In this document: one piece after another, positions 27,801-36,320 of the stretch | Layout of the letters: every line of letters starts with the position of its first letter | Position numbering within the stretch: the stretch's first letter is position 1 | Source: Sphingomonas citricola | GTDB lineage: Bacteria; Pseudomonadota; Alphaproteobacteria; Sphingomonadales; Sphingomonadaceae | Assembly (NCBI RefSeq): GCF_019429535.1 | Contig: NZ_JAHXZM010000007.1 | Span: forward strand, 123,584-187,583 | Reading direction: 5' to 3' | DNA length: 64,000 nt | Program-made: the position numbers and the translations under genes | Notes under the pieces: model-generated | The model's input: the letters and a program-made list of their open reading frames with translations, nothing else | What the model was told of the DNA's origin: nothing | Database searches by the model: none

Positions 27801-29356
27801 GGCTTGTCGGAGATGACCGCGAGCGGCGTGTCGTCGCCCATCGAGCCGATCGCTTCCTTCGCGGTCTCGACCATCGGCGACAGGATCAGTTCCATGTCCT
27901 CCAGCGTCTGCCCGGCGGCAACCTGTCGCCGCGCAAGTTCGGCGCGGTCGTAGCGCGTCGTGCTGTCGAGCGGGGCGGGGGGCAGGTCATCGACGCTTGA
28001 GAATTCGCCGATCATCGCAGCGTAATCGTGTTCGGCGGCGATGCGGTCCTTGACCTCGCGGTCGAGCAGCACGCGGCCTTCGTGAAGGTCGACCGCGATC
28101 ATCTGCCCCGGACCAAGCCGGCCCTTGGCGATCACGCTGCTCTCGGGCACCACCACCATACCCGCTTCCGATCCGATGATGAGCAGGCCGTCGGCGGTCT
28201 GCGTGTAGCGAAGCGGGCGCAGCGCGTTGCGGTCGACGCCGCCGACCGCCCAGCGCCCGTCGGTCATCGCGAGCGCCGCGGGGCCGTCCCACGGCTCCAT
28301 CACGGATGCCAGATACTGGTACATCGCGATATGCGCGTCGGGGGTGTCGCCGCCCGACTGCCACGCTTCGGGCACCAGCATCAGCTTCGCGGTGGGTGCG
28401 TCGCGGCCCGAACGGCAGATCGCCTCGAACGTCGCGTCGAGCGCCGCGGTGTCGCTGGCGCCTGCCGGGATCACCGGCTTGATGTCCTCCGAATGCTCGC
28501 CGAACGCGATCGAGGCCATGCGGATCTCGTGGCTGAGCATCCAGTTCTTGTTGCCGCGAACCGTGTTGATCTCGCCATTGTGCGCGAGGCAGCGGAACGG
28601 CTGCGCCAGCCACCATTGCGGAAAGGTGTTGGTCGAATAACGCTGGTGAAAGATCGCGACGCGGCTTTCGAACCGCTGATCGGTCAGATCGGGGTAGAAG
28701 TCCGACAGGCTTTCGGCGAGGAACAGCCCCTTGTAGATGATCGAGCGACAGGACAGCGAGCAGACGTAGAAACCCTGGATCTGTGCCGCGATCACGCGCT
28801 TCTCGATCTGGCGACGGACGAGATAGAGGTTCTTCTCGAATTCCTCTTGGCTGACTTCGTCGGGCAGCGGGCCGGCGATCATGATCTGCTCGATCTCGGG
28901 CCGCGTCATCTGCGCTTTGGCGCCGATCACCGACACGTTCACCGGCACCTGCCGCCAGCCGTAGATCGTGTAGCCGGCCTCGATCATCTCGGCCTCGACG
29001 ATCGTGCGGCACGTCTCCTGCGCACTCAGATCGGTGCGCGGCAGGAACACCATGCCGACCGCGAGCCGGTTCGGAAGCAGCTTGTGCCCCGACGCGGCGA
29101 CGCAATCGTCGAAGAAGCGCACCGGCAGATCGACGTGGAGCCCCGCGCCGTCGCCCGTCTTGCCATCGGCATCGACCGCGCCACGGTGCCACACGGCCTT
29201 CAACGCATCGATCGCGGACTGGACGACGCGGCGCGACGGCTTGCCATCGGTCGCGGCGACGAGCCCGACGCCGCACGCGTCGCCCTCGAATTCGGGGCGA
29301 TACATGCCGTGTTCGGCGAGCCAGGCGCGCTGGTCGGTCATGGATGCGTCGCTCAT
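24818..29356 (-). CDS. gltB: Glutamate synthase (NADPH) large subunit
   Basis: GltB channels ammonia from glutamine to 2-oxoglutarate to make two glutamates. The 1512-residue protein has an N-terminal class II amidotransferase domain whose nucleophile Cys follows a short propeptide in GDACGVGLVAA. A central domain and the FMN/3Fe-4S synthase domain follow (GEGGEDKVRYTP; cysteines in CIMVRQCHSNTCPVGICTQ), then the beta-helix GXGXG C-terminal domain (GANGCEYMTGGTAVVLG). Its ATG overlaps the gltD stop (ATGA at 29353-29356), so translation is coupled. The order is gltD then gltB, the reverse of E. coli. Confidence 0.97.
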   Translation of the reverse strand: MSDASMTDQRAWLAEHGMYRPEFEGDACGVGLVAATDGKPSRRVVQSAIDALKAVWHRGAVDADGKTGDGAGLHVDLPVRFFDDCVAASGHKLLPNRLAVGMVFLPRTDLSAQETCRTIVEAEMIEAGYTIYGWRQVPVNVSVIGAKAQMTRPEIEQIMIAGPLPDEVSQEEFEKNLYLVRRQIEKRVIAAQIQGFYVCSLSCRSIIYKGLFLAESLSDFYPDLTDQRFESRVAIFHQRYSTNTFPQWWLAQPFRCLAHNGEINTVRGNKNWMLSHEIRMASIAFGEHSEDIKPVIPAGASDTAALDATFEAICRSGRDAPTAKLMLVPEAWQSGGDTPDAHIAMYQYLASVMEPWDGPAALAMTDGRWAVGGVDRNALRPLRYTQTADGLLIIGSEAGMVVVPESSVIAKGRLGPGQMIAVDLHEGRVLLDREVKDRIAAEHDYAAMIGEFSSVDDLPPAPLDSTTRYDRAELARRQVAAGQTLEDMELILSPMVETAKEAIGSMGDDTPLAVISDKPRLISQFFRQNFSQVTNPPIDSLRERYVMSLKTRFGNLANILDTEDRRERVLVLDSPVLTGAHWHRLKAYFGSSAAEIDCTFEAGATGKAGPERLRAAIQRIRNQAEQAVREGRSELFLTDENISEDRVAIPGVLAAAAVHTHLVRRGLRSYASVNVRTAECLDTHYYAVLIGVGATTVNAYLAEAAIVDRQARGLFGDLALDECLARHKKAIEEGLLKIMSKMGIAVISSYRGGYNFEAVGLSRALVNDLFPGMPAKISGEGYASLHVNATERHAAAFDSAVATLPIGGFYRQRHTGEAHAYSAQLMHLLQTAVSTDSYSSYLQFSRGVADLPPIYLRDLFQFNFPAEGVAVDQVEAITEIRKRFVTPGMSLGALSPEAHETLAIAMNRIGAKAVSGEGGEDKVRYTPYENGDNANSVIKQIASGRFGVTSEYLNACDEIEIKVAQGAKPGEGGQLPGFKVTEFIARLRHSTPGVTLISPPPHHDIYSIEDLAQLIYDLKQINPRARVCVKLVSSAGIGTVAAGVAKAHADVILVSGHVGGTGASPQTSIKYAGTPWEMGLSEVNQVLTLNGLRGRIKLRADGGLKTGRDIVIAAILGAEEFGIGTLSLVAMGCIMVRQCHSNTCPVGICTQDQKLRDKFVGTPEKVINLMTFIAEEVRDILARLGVRSLDEIIGRTELLRQVSRGAEHLDDLDLNPILAKVDATDAERRFSLSTFRNEVPDSLDAQIIKDAAPVFSRGEKMQLTYSVRNTHRAVGTRLSSEITRTFGMSKLADGHVTVRLRGSAGQSLGAFMCRGITLEVFGDANDYVGKGLSGGTIIVRPAVSSPLASQDNTILGNTVLYGATAGRLLAAGQAGERFAVRNSGADVVVEGCGANGCEYMTGGTAVVLGEVGQNFGAGMTGGMAFVYDARGSFARNANAESIVWQRVASAHWAETLRGLVQAHARATDSRWSKGLLEDWDASLAHFWQVVPKEMLTRLPHPLDDSVELVAAE

Positions 29357-30792
29357 GCTGCCACCTTCGCGTTCGCGGCCTTGGTCTTCAGATATTGGTG
29401 CATCGCCGCCGACACGTCGCGCCCGTCGCGGATCGCCCAGACGACGAGGCTCGCACCGCGGACGATGTCGCCGGCCGCGAACACGCCGTCGAGGCTCGTC
29501 ATCAGTGTTTTCGCGTCGACCAGCACCGTGCCCCAGCGCGTGACGCCGAGCTCGGGCGCGTCCCACAGATGCGGCAGATCCTCCGCGTCGAAACCGAGCG
29601 CCTTCACGACGAGATCGGCGGGCATATCCTCCGCCGCACCCGGATCAATCTCGGGCGTGCGGCGGCCGCTCGCGTCGGCGCTGCCCAGCCGCATGCGATT
29701 GGCGCGAACGTGGGTGACGCGGCCGCCGTCCTCGATGAAGGAGGCAGGGGCCGAGAGCCAGACGAACTCGACGCCTTCTTCCTCAGCGTTCGCCACCTCG
29801 CGCTGGCTGCCGGGCATGTTGGCGCGGTCGCGGCGGTAGAGGCATTTGACGCTTCGCGCGCCCTGGCGGATCGCGGTGCGGACGCAGTCCATCGCGGTGT
29901 CGCCGCCGCCGATCACGACGACGTCCTTGCCCGCCGCGTTGAGGCTGCCGTCCTCGAACTCAGGAACGCGGTCGCCGAAGCTCTTGCGGTTGGAGGCGGT
30001 GAGATAGTCGAGTGCGGCGACCACGCCCGCTGCATCATGCCCGCCGACGTCGATCGCGCGCGCCTTGTACACGCCGGTCGCGATCAGGATCGCGTCGTGG
30101 CGGCCGCGCAGTTCGTCGAGCGTCGCATCCTCGCCGACCGCGAAGCCTTCGTGAAAGACGATGCCACCCGCCTTCAATCGCTCGACCCGGCGCGTGACGA
30201 CGGGTTTCTCGAGCTTGAAGCCGGGGATGCCGTAGGTGAGCAATCCGCCCGCGCGATCGTGGCGGTCGTAGACGTGGACCTCGTAACCGTGGCCGCGCAG
30301 ATACTCCGCTGCCGACAGCCCGGCAGGCCCCGCGCCGATCACGCCGACCGACTGGCCGCGGGCGGGTCCGGGAACGAGCGGTTCGACCCAGCCTTCCTCC
30401 CACGCCTTGTCGGTGATGAACTTCTCAACCGATCCGATCGTCACCGCGCCGTGGCCGGTGAACTCGATCACGCAATTGCCCTCGCACAACCGGTCCTGCG
30501 GGCAGATCCGGCCGCAGATCTCGGGCATCGTCGAGGTCGCGTTCGACAGCTCGTACGCCTCACGCAGCCGCCCTTCCGCGGTCAGCCGCAGCCAGTCGGG
30601 GATGTGGTTGTGCAGCGGGCAGTGGACCGAGCAATAGGGCACGCCGCATTGCGAGCAGCGTGCCGACTGATCTTCCGCCGATTGTACCGCGTAGCGTTCG
30701 ACGATCTCGCGGAAGTCGTCCGCGCGCGCCTCCGCCTCGCGCTTGGCGGGATAGGCTTGCGGGCGTTCAACGAAACGAAGCATGTCGGCCAT
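29353..30792 (-). CDS. gltD: Glutamate synthase small subunit
   Basis: GltD passes electrons from NADPH via FAD and iron-sulfur clusters to GltB. The 479-residue protein has an N-terminal 4Fe-4S adrenodoxin-like region (CSQCGVPYCSVHCPLHN and CGRICPQDRLCEGNC), the FAD motif GAGPAGLSAAEYL and the NADPH motif VIGGGDTAMDCV. The first ATG (30792) follows GGAG by eight bases and lies inside a perfect hairpin; a second ATG (30783) four codons on gives MLRFVERPQ. It is first in the gltDB operon. Confidence 0.96.
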   Translation of the reverse strand: MADMLRFVERPQAYPAKREAEARADDFREIVERYAVQSAEDQSARCSQCGVPYCSVHCPLHNHIPDWLRLTAEGRLREAYELSNATSTMPEICGRICPQDRLCEGNCVIEFTGHGAVTIGSVEKFITDKAWEEGWVEPLVPGPARGQSVGVIGAGPAGLSAAEYLRGHGYEVHVYDRHDRAGGLLTYGIPGFKLEKPVVTRRVERLKAGGIVFHEGFAVGEDATLDELRGRHDAILIATGVYKARAIDVGGHDAAGVVAALDYLTASNRKSFGDRVPEFEDGSLNAAGKDVVVIGGGDTAMDCVRTAIRQGARSVKCLYRRDRANMPGSQREVANAEEEGVEFVWLSAPASFIEDGGRVTHVRANRMRLGSADASGRRTPEIDPGAAEDMPADLVVKALGFDAEDLPHLWDAPELGVTRWGTVLVDAKTLMTSLDGVFAAGDIVRGASLVVWAIRDGRDVSAAMHQYLKTKAANAKVAA

Positions 30793-30811
30793 CGGTCAAT
30801 CTCCGATGGCC
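30787..30811 (-). promoter_or_regulatory. Hairpin covering the gltD ribosome site and start codon
   Basis: Read on the minus strand, GGCCATCGG, a 7-base loop and CCGATGGCC form a perfect 9-bp stem. The GGAG ribosome site spans the 5' arm/loop junction, and the ATG at 30792 is in the 3' arm. The structure would mask initiation of gltD unless opened, suggesting translational control. Only the sequence is observed; function is inferred. Confidence 0.5.
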
Positions 30812-30951
30812 GCAATTTCATATCAACAACGGCGTGTCACGCGAAATCAAACAATATAGGAAGTGTAGCGGACCTAAATAACGTGGATTTCCCTTACTTG
30901 TCGGCAGGCAGCCACCGTAGCGCTATCAAAAAAGGACCGAAGTGATACTAA

Positions 30952-31758
30952 TCAATGTAGAAGCAGGGCGAGGGCAAGTCCGCCTGCGACGATCCGGTAC
31001 CATGCGAAGGGCGCGAAGCCGTGCCGGCCGACGATGCCGACGAACCAGCGCACGACCAGCAGCGCGACCACGAACGAGACGATGAAGCCGACCGCGATCG
31101 CGCCGAGGCCTGCACCCTGACCGGCCATCAATTCATGGTGATGCCCGCCCAGTTCGACCACGCTCGCCCCCAGCATCGTCGGGATCGCCAGAAAGAAGCT
31201 GAATTCCGCCGCGGTGCGCCGCTCCACCCCGAGGCTGAGCGCCCCCAGGATGGTCGCGCCTGAGCGGCTGACACCGGGGATCATCGCCAGGCATTGCAGG
31301 AAGCCGACGCCCAGCGCGGTGCGCGCGGGCACGTCGGCGATGCCGCGCGTCGTGCCCGGCTTCACCAGTCGCTCGATCACCAGGATCGCGACGCCGCCGA
31401 CGATCAGCGCGACCGCCACGACGCGGGGTTGCAGCAACAGCGCCTCGATCTGCTTCTTGAGCGCGAGGCCGATCACCGCGGCGGGAATGAACGCGATCAA
31501 CAGGTTGCGGACGAACCGCACCGCACCCGCCTCGCGCGCGAACAACCCGGTCAGCACGGTCCAGAACGTCCGCCAGTACAGTACGACGACCGCGAGGATC
31601 GCGCCGAGCTGGATGACGATGTTGAACAGCCGCCAGTGCGCCTCGTCGTAACCGAGCAGCGCGCTCGCCAGGATCAGGTGCCCGGTGGAGGAGACCGGCA
31701 GGAACTCGGTCACCCCCTCGACGATGCCGAGGAGGACGGCGGTGAGCAGGTCGGTCAC
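30952..31758 (-). CDS. uppP: Undecaprenyl-diphosphatase (bacitracin-resistance type)
   Basis: UppP removes a phosphate from undecaprenyl diphosphate, recycling the lipid carrier for peptidoglycan and other wall polymers. The 268-residue polytopic protein has the catalytic segments GIVEGVTEFLPVSSTGHLIL (Glu-rich motif) and PGVSRSGATI (PGxSRSG), both intact. The GTG at 31758 follows a GGAG about ten bases upstream and starts VTDLLTAV, the family N-terminus. It lies just after the NDUFA9-like gene on the same strand. Confidence 0.95.
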   Translation of the reverse strand: MTDLLTAVLLGIVEGVTEFLPVSSTGHLILASALLGYDEAHWRLFNIVIQLGAILAVVVLYWRTFWTVLTGLFAREAGAVRFVRNLLIAFIPAAVIGLALKKQIEALLLQPRVVAVALIVGGVAILVIERLVKPGTTRGIADVPARTALGVGFLQCLAMIPGVSRSGATILGALSLGVERRTAAEFSFFLAIPTMLGASVVELGGHHHELMAGQGAGLGAIAVGFIVSFVVALLVVRWFVGIVGRHGFAPFAWYRIVAGGLALALLLH

Positions 31759-31793
31759 GTGGGCAGGCTCCGGCAGGAGAAGAGGGAAGGGGC

Positions 31794-32735
31794 TCAGCCC
31801 TTGGTCGCGTCGCTCAACAGCGAGAAGCGTCCGGCCTTGCGGTAACGCACCAGCCAGCCCGGCGCGATCGCGTCGAACGGCGTCCGCGCGAGGCCCATCG
31901 CAGTCAGTCCCTCGCCCGCGCTGACGACCGAATCGCGCTGGAGCAGCTTCCACTGGTCGCCCGTTAGCGGGCCACCCGGAACGCTAGCGAGCAGGCCGCC
32001 GACCGCGTCGGGCAGCGGCAGGAACGTGGGGTTGCGGCCGATGTGCGACGCGATCCGCTGCTGGATCTCCAGCATCGTCAGCACCTCGGGCCCGCCGAGT
32101 TCGTACAACTCGCCGCCGAAGCGCGCAGAGTCGCTCAGGCCAGCCACGACCGCGTTGGCGACGTCGCCGACATAGACCGGCTGGAACCGTGCCTCGCTGC
32201 GCAGCACCGGCACGACCGGCAGTTTCGCGATCATGCCGGCGAAGCGGTTGATGAACTGGTCCTCGCGGCCGAAGACGGTCGACGGGCGCAGGATCGTCGC
32301 ATGGGGGAAGGCGGCGCGCACGGCGGCTTCGGCCTCACCCTTGGTGCGCGCGTAATTCGAGGCGCTGTCCGCATCGGCGCCGATCGCGGACACGTGGACC
32401 AGCGCGCCGACGCCCATCCGCGCCGCGGCCTCGGCGACTGCACGCGCGCCCTCGACGTGGATGCGATCGAGATTGCCCTCGAAGCTGCCGACCAGGTTGA
32501 CGACCCCGTCTGCGTGCTCGACCGCGCGAGCGACCGTCTCCGGGCGGGTCACGTCGACCGCGACGAATTGCGTCTGCCCCAGCCCGCCGAGCGGCTTGAG
32601 GAAGAATGCCTGCCGCGGATCACGCTGCGCGATGCGGACGCGCGCGCCTGCCTTCAACAGCGCCTGCGCCACGTAACGACCAATGAAGCCGCCGCCGCCG
32701 ATCAGGGTCACGAGCTTGTTGTTCACGCCGGTCAT
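31794..32735 (-). CDS. Complex I NDUFA9-family NAD(P)-binding protein
   Basis: A 313-residue atypical short-chain dehydrogenase: VTLIGGGGFIGRYVAQAL is the NAD(P)-binding glycine motif, HVSAIGADADSASNYARTKGEAE carries a YxxxK pair, and LRPSTVFGREDQFINRFA is characteristic of the NDUFA9/YfcH-like group. In alphaproteobacteria these proteins associate with or help assemble NADH dehydrogenase; direct function here is inferred. It is 35 bases upstream of uppP in the same direction. Confidence 0.85.
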   Translation of the reverse strand: MTGVNNKLVTLIGGGGFIGRYVAQALLKAGARVRIAQRDPRQAFFLKPLGGLGQTQFVAVDVTRPETVARAVEHADGVVNLVGSFEGNLDRIHVEGARAVAEAAARMGVGALVHVSAIGADADSASNYARTKGEAEAAVRAAFPHATILRPSTVFGREDQFINRFAGMIAKLPVVPVLRSEARFQPVYVGDVANAVVAGLSDSARFGGELYELGGPEVLTMLEIQQRIASHIGRNPTFLPLPDAVGGLLASVPGGPLTGDQWKLLQRDSVVSAGEGLTAMGLARTPFDAIAPGWLVRYRKAGRFSLLSDATKG

Positions 32736-32859
32736 CAACGAAGGTCCCTGGAAAGTCGCGTGACGCCTTAGCCCTGCGGGTCGCTCAATAACAAGGCTGG
32801 CATGACGCGGCCGGGCGACACGCACGCCCGGTCGCTGCATTTTTCTGTGCGCGAAGGCG

Positions 32860-32888
32860 TTGACAGACCCTCGCACCCTCCCCTAGAG
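32860..32888 (+). promoter_or_regulatory. Promoter of tRNA-Leu
   Basis: TTGACA (32860-32865), a 17-base spacer and CTAGAG (32883-32888) make a good housekeeping sigma-type promoter about 40 bases before the mature tRNA. A perfect 8-bp hairpin (GGAAGCGT-TC-ACGCTTCC, 32903-32920) follows in the leader and ends six bases before the tRNA 5' end, where RNase P must cut. Confidence 0.7.
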
Positions 32889-32926
32889 GCGCCGGCCTAC
32901 CCGGAAGCGTTCACGCTTCCACCCGT

Positions 32927-33013
32927 GCCCAGATGGCGGAATTGGTAGACGCACCAGCTTCAGGTGCTGGCGATCGCAAGGTCGTGGAGGTTCGAGTCCT
33001 CTTCTGGGCACCA
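32927..33013 (+). tRNA. tRNA-Leu (anticodon CAG)
   Basis: An 87-base class II tRNA. The acceptor stem GCCCAGA pairs with TCTGGGC, then A and an encoded CCA. The anticodon arm CCAGC-TTCAGGT-GCTGG places CAG at 32961-32963. A variable arm of leucine-tRNA length and the T-arm GGTTCGAGTCC follow. The complementary strand of its 3' part encodes the last residues of the broken recombinase. Confidence 0.97.
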
Positions 33014-34609
33014 TTTCCGGTCAAAACCGCGAACTGCGGTTGCGCCGGTCATATCCCCCTTGGTCGCTGATGCTTCAAGCAAGGCCGTGCAGCCGGCGAT
33101 GACGATCTCGTTGTCGTTGACTGAGACGTCGCCGACCAGCATCCGAACGTAGGAACGCCGCAGTTCCGCGTTCTCGCCGAGGATTTCGGCGCGGAGCATC
33201 GCACCAAATCGTTCGACTGCGGCTTCATCTACGAGGCGGGTGCCCGTGCCTAGCTGCGTCTGCAGGCTCCGCTCGGTTTCGGTCAGTGCCGTGATCGAGG
33301 CGCGGACCTCGGCGAGCTTGTCGCCGAAAGATCGGGTCGCGCGGGCTCATCAATCCTTCTTCTACCAGTTCCAGCAGGCGACGGAGTCGGCCCTCTGCTG
33401 CGATCCGCTCGCGGCGTACACGATCGAGATCGTCCTTCCTGCGCTTTTCGGCGTCGTCCGATCGATCGAGGACTTCCGCCAGAAGCATCTTCAGCCGTTC
33501 GGGCTGCAGGATGCGACCGAGTAGCCCCTCGAGCACGATGCCGTCGAGCGCATCTTCGCGGATCGCCTTGCTCGGGCAACTTGCTGCCCCGCCGTCGCCT
33601 TGCGATTGCAGACATAATAGCGATAGGCGCCGCCCTTGCCGGTGCGCAGCACCATGCCGGAGCCGCATTCGGAATGGCCGCAGGTCGAGATACCGCCCAG
33701 CAGAACGGGTGAGTTCGTGATCCTCGGCAGTGTGACGGAGGGTGCCGCCCCGGCGCGAATGGCGGCAACGCGGGCGATCTGATCGGGTGCAACGATCTGC
33801 GGGCATGTAACCACGATCGCCTCGGCTTCTGCTGGCTTGTTGCCCTTCGCGTCCATCGTGCGATCGCGATAGAAACCACCGTAATGCTGCCGCGTGAGGA
33901 TGCCGTCGACGTTGCTATGATAGAACGGCTTGCCGCGGAGTGTGTAACCGTTGGCGTTCAAGTGTGCGGCAATCGCCCGCGTTCCCATGGGCCAACCGGT
34001 TAGCCCCACGTCGGTGAGATCATAGATGAGCCGGACAACGGCCGCCCCGTTTTCTGCGGTGAATAGCTTCTTGCGGCCCTTGCGGCCGTCGGTCACGACC
34101 ACGCGCGATTCGTAACCGAAAGGAACGGGGCCGCCATTCCAATAGCCGTTGGCAGCGTTGCCGCGGCGGTCGCGGGCGGTAAAGATCGAAGCGTCGTTGG
34201 CGTATTTCTCGTTTACCAGACCGATCATGCCGCGCATGAAACGACCATTGGAGTCATCGGCGATATCCTCGATTACGGAAATTAACCGAACACCCGCTCC
34301 ATCCAGCTTGTGTTCCGCCGTCATCTGGGTGAGCAGTCGCCGCGCGAACCGGGAGAGCGCATACATAACGATCATCTGCACAGGCCGACTCGCCGCTGTC
34401 GCCTGCGCAATCATTCGATCGAACTCGCGCCGCTTCAGCTTGCGCCCGGAGACATTGAGTTCCTCGAATTCCTCGACGACTTCGACGCCGTGCTTCCCGC
34501 ACCACGCGCGACAGGCTGCATGCTGGGCCACGCTGGATGCGTTGTTGCCGTCTTCATCGTCGTTCGACACACGGGCGTAGCGCCACCTCAGAGGTCTGGG
34601 CCATCTCAT
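32960..34609 (-). pseudogene. Large serine recombinase, broken by two frameshifts, overlapping tRNA-Leu
   Basis: The N-terminal part (from 34609) is a serine resolvase/invertase domain with the catalytic Ser in RYARVSNDDEDG, MIVMYALSRFARR and the recombinase domain NGGPVPFGYESR. A zinc ribbon (CGHSECGSGM ... YYVCNRKA) then runs off frame. The reading resumes in the next frame after loss of one G in a G-run near 33587 (AASCPSKAIREDALDGIV, then a coiled coil). It shifts again at an extra T in a T-run near 33328, continuing FGDKLAEVRASI to a stop at 32960 inside the tRNA gene. Joined, the three pieces make one full-length recombinase. These are phage/island integrases; both lesions are homopolymer indels, so assembly error remains possible. 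Confidence 0.85.
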
Positions 34610-34811
34610 TCGAAGCACGAATTTTGGCGGTTAGATACCGGATGGTGTGCTAAGCTGCTCACGCAATTTGACCGGGCCATAAATCAGATAACAAAGAGCC
34701 GCGGTTGCAGGTACCATGTGAACTACAAACCACATCTTTCTGCATGATCTTCCTGCCGGCGGGCATAGCGACGATTGTATGTGACGAAGCGTAACACGCT
34801 ACGATAACTGC

Positions 34812-36302
34812 ATGTCTTCGCAATCAGATACCGTCACAACACATCATGGCTCCATCACGGGGATACTACAAAACAGCGCGCTTGCCTTCCCCGACATACC
34901 CTTTGCACCGGCTCCGGTTGGCAAACGACGGTTTGTCAAAGCTGCATCGCCACCGTCTTGGGCCGAGACACACGCCGCGCGTGTGTCCGGTGCCAACGCG
35001 CCGCAACGCACGCGCACCGTGCCGAACCTCGACGTGGTGCCGCTAATCGGGTCGGGTTGGGTGGAGGACGACGAATATCTGTCGCTCAACGTGTGGAAGC
35101 CAGAAGGTGACCTGACGTCGCTGCCGGTGATGGTGTTCATCCACGGCGGTGGTTTCGTGGTCGGCAGCAAGGATGCGGCGGTGCAGGACGGCTCGACCTT
35201 CGCGCGCGACGGGATCGTCTATGTCGCGCTCAACTATCGCATGGGGATCGACGGGTTCCTGCCGATCCCGGGGGTCCAGACGAACCTGGGGCTGCGCGAC
35301 ATGATCGCGGGGTTGAAGTGGGTGCGCGACAATATCGCGGCGTTTGGCGGCGATCCGGCGAACATCACCGTGTTCGGCGAGAGCGCGGGCGCAATGGCGA
35401 TCGCCGATCTGGTCACCTCGTCGCTGGCGAAGGGGCTGTTCCGCCGCGCGATCATCCAGAGCGGGCACGGTGGCATGACGCGCGACATCGGCACGGCGCG
35501 GCGGCTGGTCCACAAGCTCGCGAAGCTGCTCGGCGTCACTCCCGATCAGGCCGGATTCGAGCGTGTGCTGCCCGGCGAGGCAATGTTCGACGCGGTGGAG
35601 AAGGTGTCGGCGCCGACCACGCGGATCGACCTGCGCGGGCCGGATGGGCGCGAGCCGGTGTTTGGGATCAGCCGCTTCGTGCCCGTGCACGGCGACGACG
35701 TGCTGCCAATTGAGCCGCTCGAAGCGCTCAAGCAAGGCGCCGGCGCTGAAATCGATGTGTTGATCGGCAGTAATGCCGAGGAGATGAATCTCTACCTCGT
35801 CCCCTCGGGTGTGCGCGACAAGGTGAACAAACTGCTCGCCTGGCTCATCCTGCGCCGCTCGCAGCCGCGCGCCTGGGCGGTGCTCAAGGCGTACGGCATG
35901 GGGCGTGGTAAGACGCCCGGACAGGCGCTGACCGATGCGATGAGCGACCTCGTCTTCCGTTGGCCCGCGCGTCGCTTCGCCGAGGAGCATCGGGGACGCA
36001 CTCACGTCTACGAGTTCGAGTGGCGCTCACCGCGCTTTGGCGGCGAACTCGGCGCGGCGCACGGGATGGAGCTGCCGTTCGTGTTCGATAGCCTGGCAAC
36101 CGTGACCGGCGAGGAAGGTCTGTGCGGCACCAATCCGCCGCAGGAGCTCGCGACCCGTGTGCACAAGATTTGGGTCGACTTCGCGCGTGACGGATCGCTG
36201 CCGTGGGAAGCGTTCGATCGTGATACGCGACAGGTCTATCGGCTCGCCGCGGGTGAGGCGGTGACTGAGCCGGTGATGACCGCCGCTACCTTCCTTCCCT
36301 GA
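34812..36302 (+). CDS. Type-B carboxylesterase/lipase family protein
   Basis: A 496-residue alpha/beta hydrolase of the carboxylesterase B family. The oxyanion motif is VFIHGGGFVVGS (about 108-119), the nucleophile is Ser191 in VFGESAGAMA, an acidic residue sits in GSNAEEMNLY and the His is in GAAHGMELPF. There is no signal peptide, so it probably acts in the cytoplasm. It opens a co-directional cluster with an SDR, a TonB receptor, a FAD-linked 2-hydroxyacid dehydrogenase and an MFS carrier. An ATCAGATA element lies at 34683 in the upstream spacer. Substrate unknown; an ester is inferred. Confidence 0.88.
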   Translation: MSSQSDTVTTHHGSITGILQNSALAFPDIPFAPAPVGKRRFVKAASPPSWAETHAARVSGANAPQRTRTVPNLDVVPLIGSGWVEDDEYLSLNVWKPEGDLTSLPVMVFIHGGGFVVGSKDAAVQDGSTFARDGIVYVALNYRMGIDGFLPIPGVQTNLGLRDMIAGLKWVRDNIAAFGGDPANITVFGESAGAMAIADLVTSSLAKGLFRRAIIQSGHGGMTRDIGTARRLVHKLAKLLGVTPDQAGFERVLPGEAMFDAVEKVSAPTTRIDLRGPDGREPVFGISRFVPVHGDDVLPIEPLEALKQGAGAEIDVLIGSNAEEMNLYLVPSGVRDKVNKLLAWLILRRSQPRAWAVLKAYGMGRGKTPGQALTDAMSDLVFRWPARRFAEEHRGRTHVYEFEWRSPRFGGELGAAHGMELPFVFDSLATVTGEEGLCGTNPPQELATRVHKIWVDFARDGSLPWEAFDRDTRQVYRLAAGEAVTEPVMTAATFLP

Positions 36303-36320
36303 CCTGCTGGAGGCCGTCCG

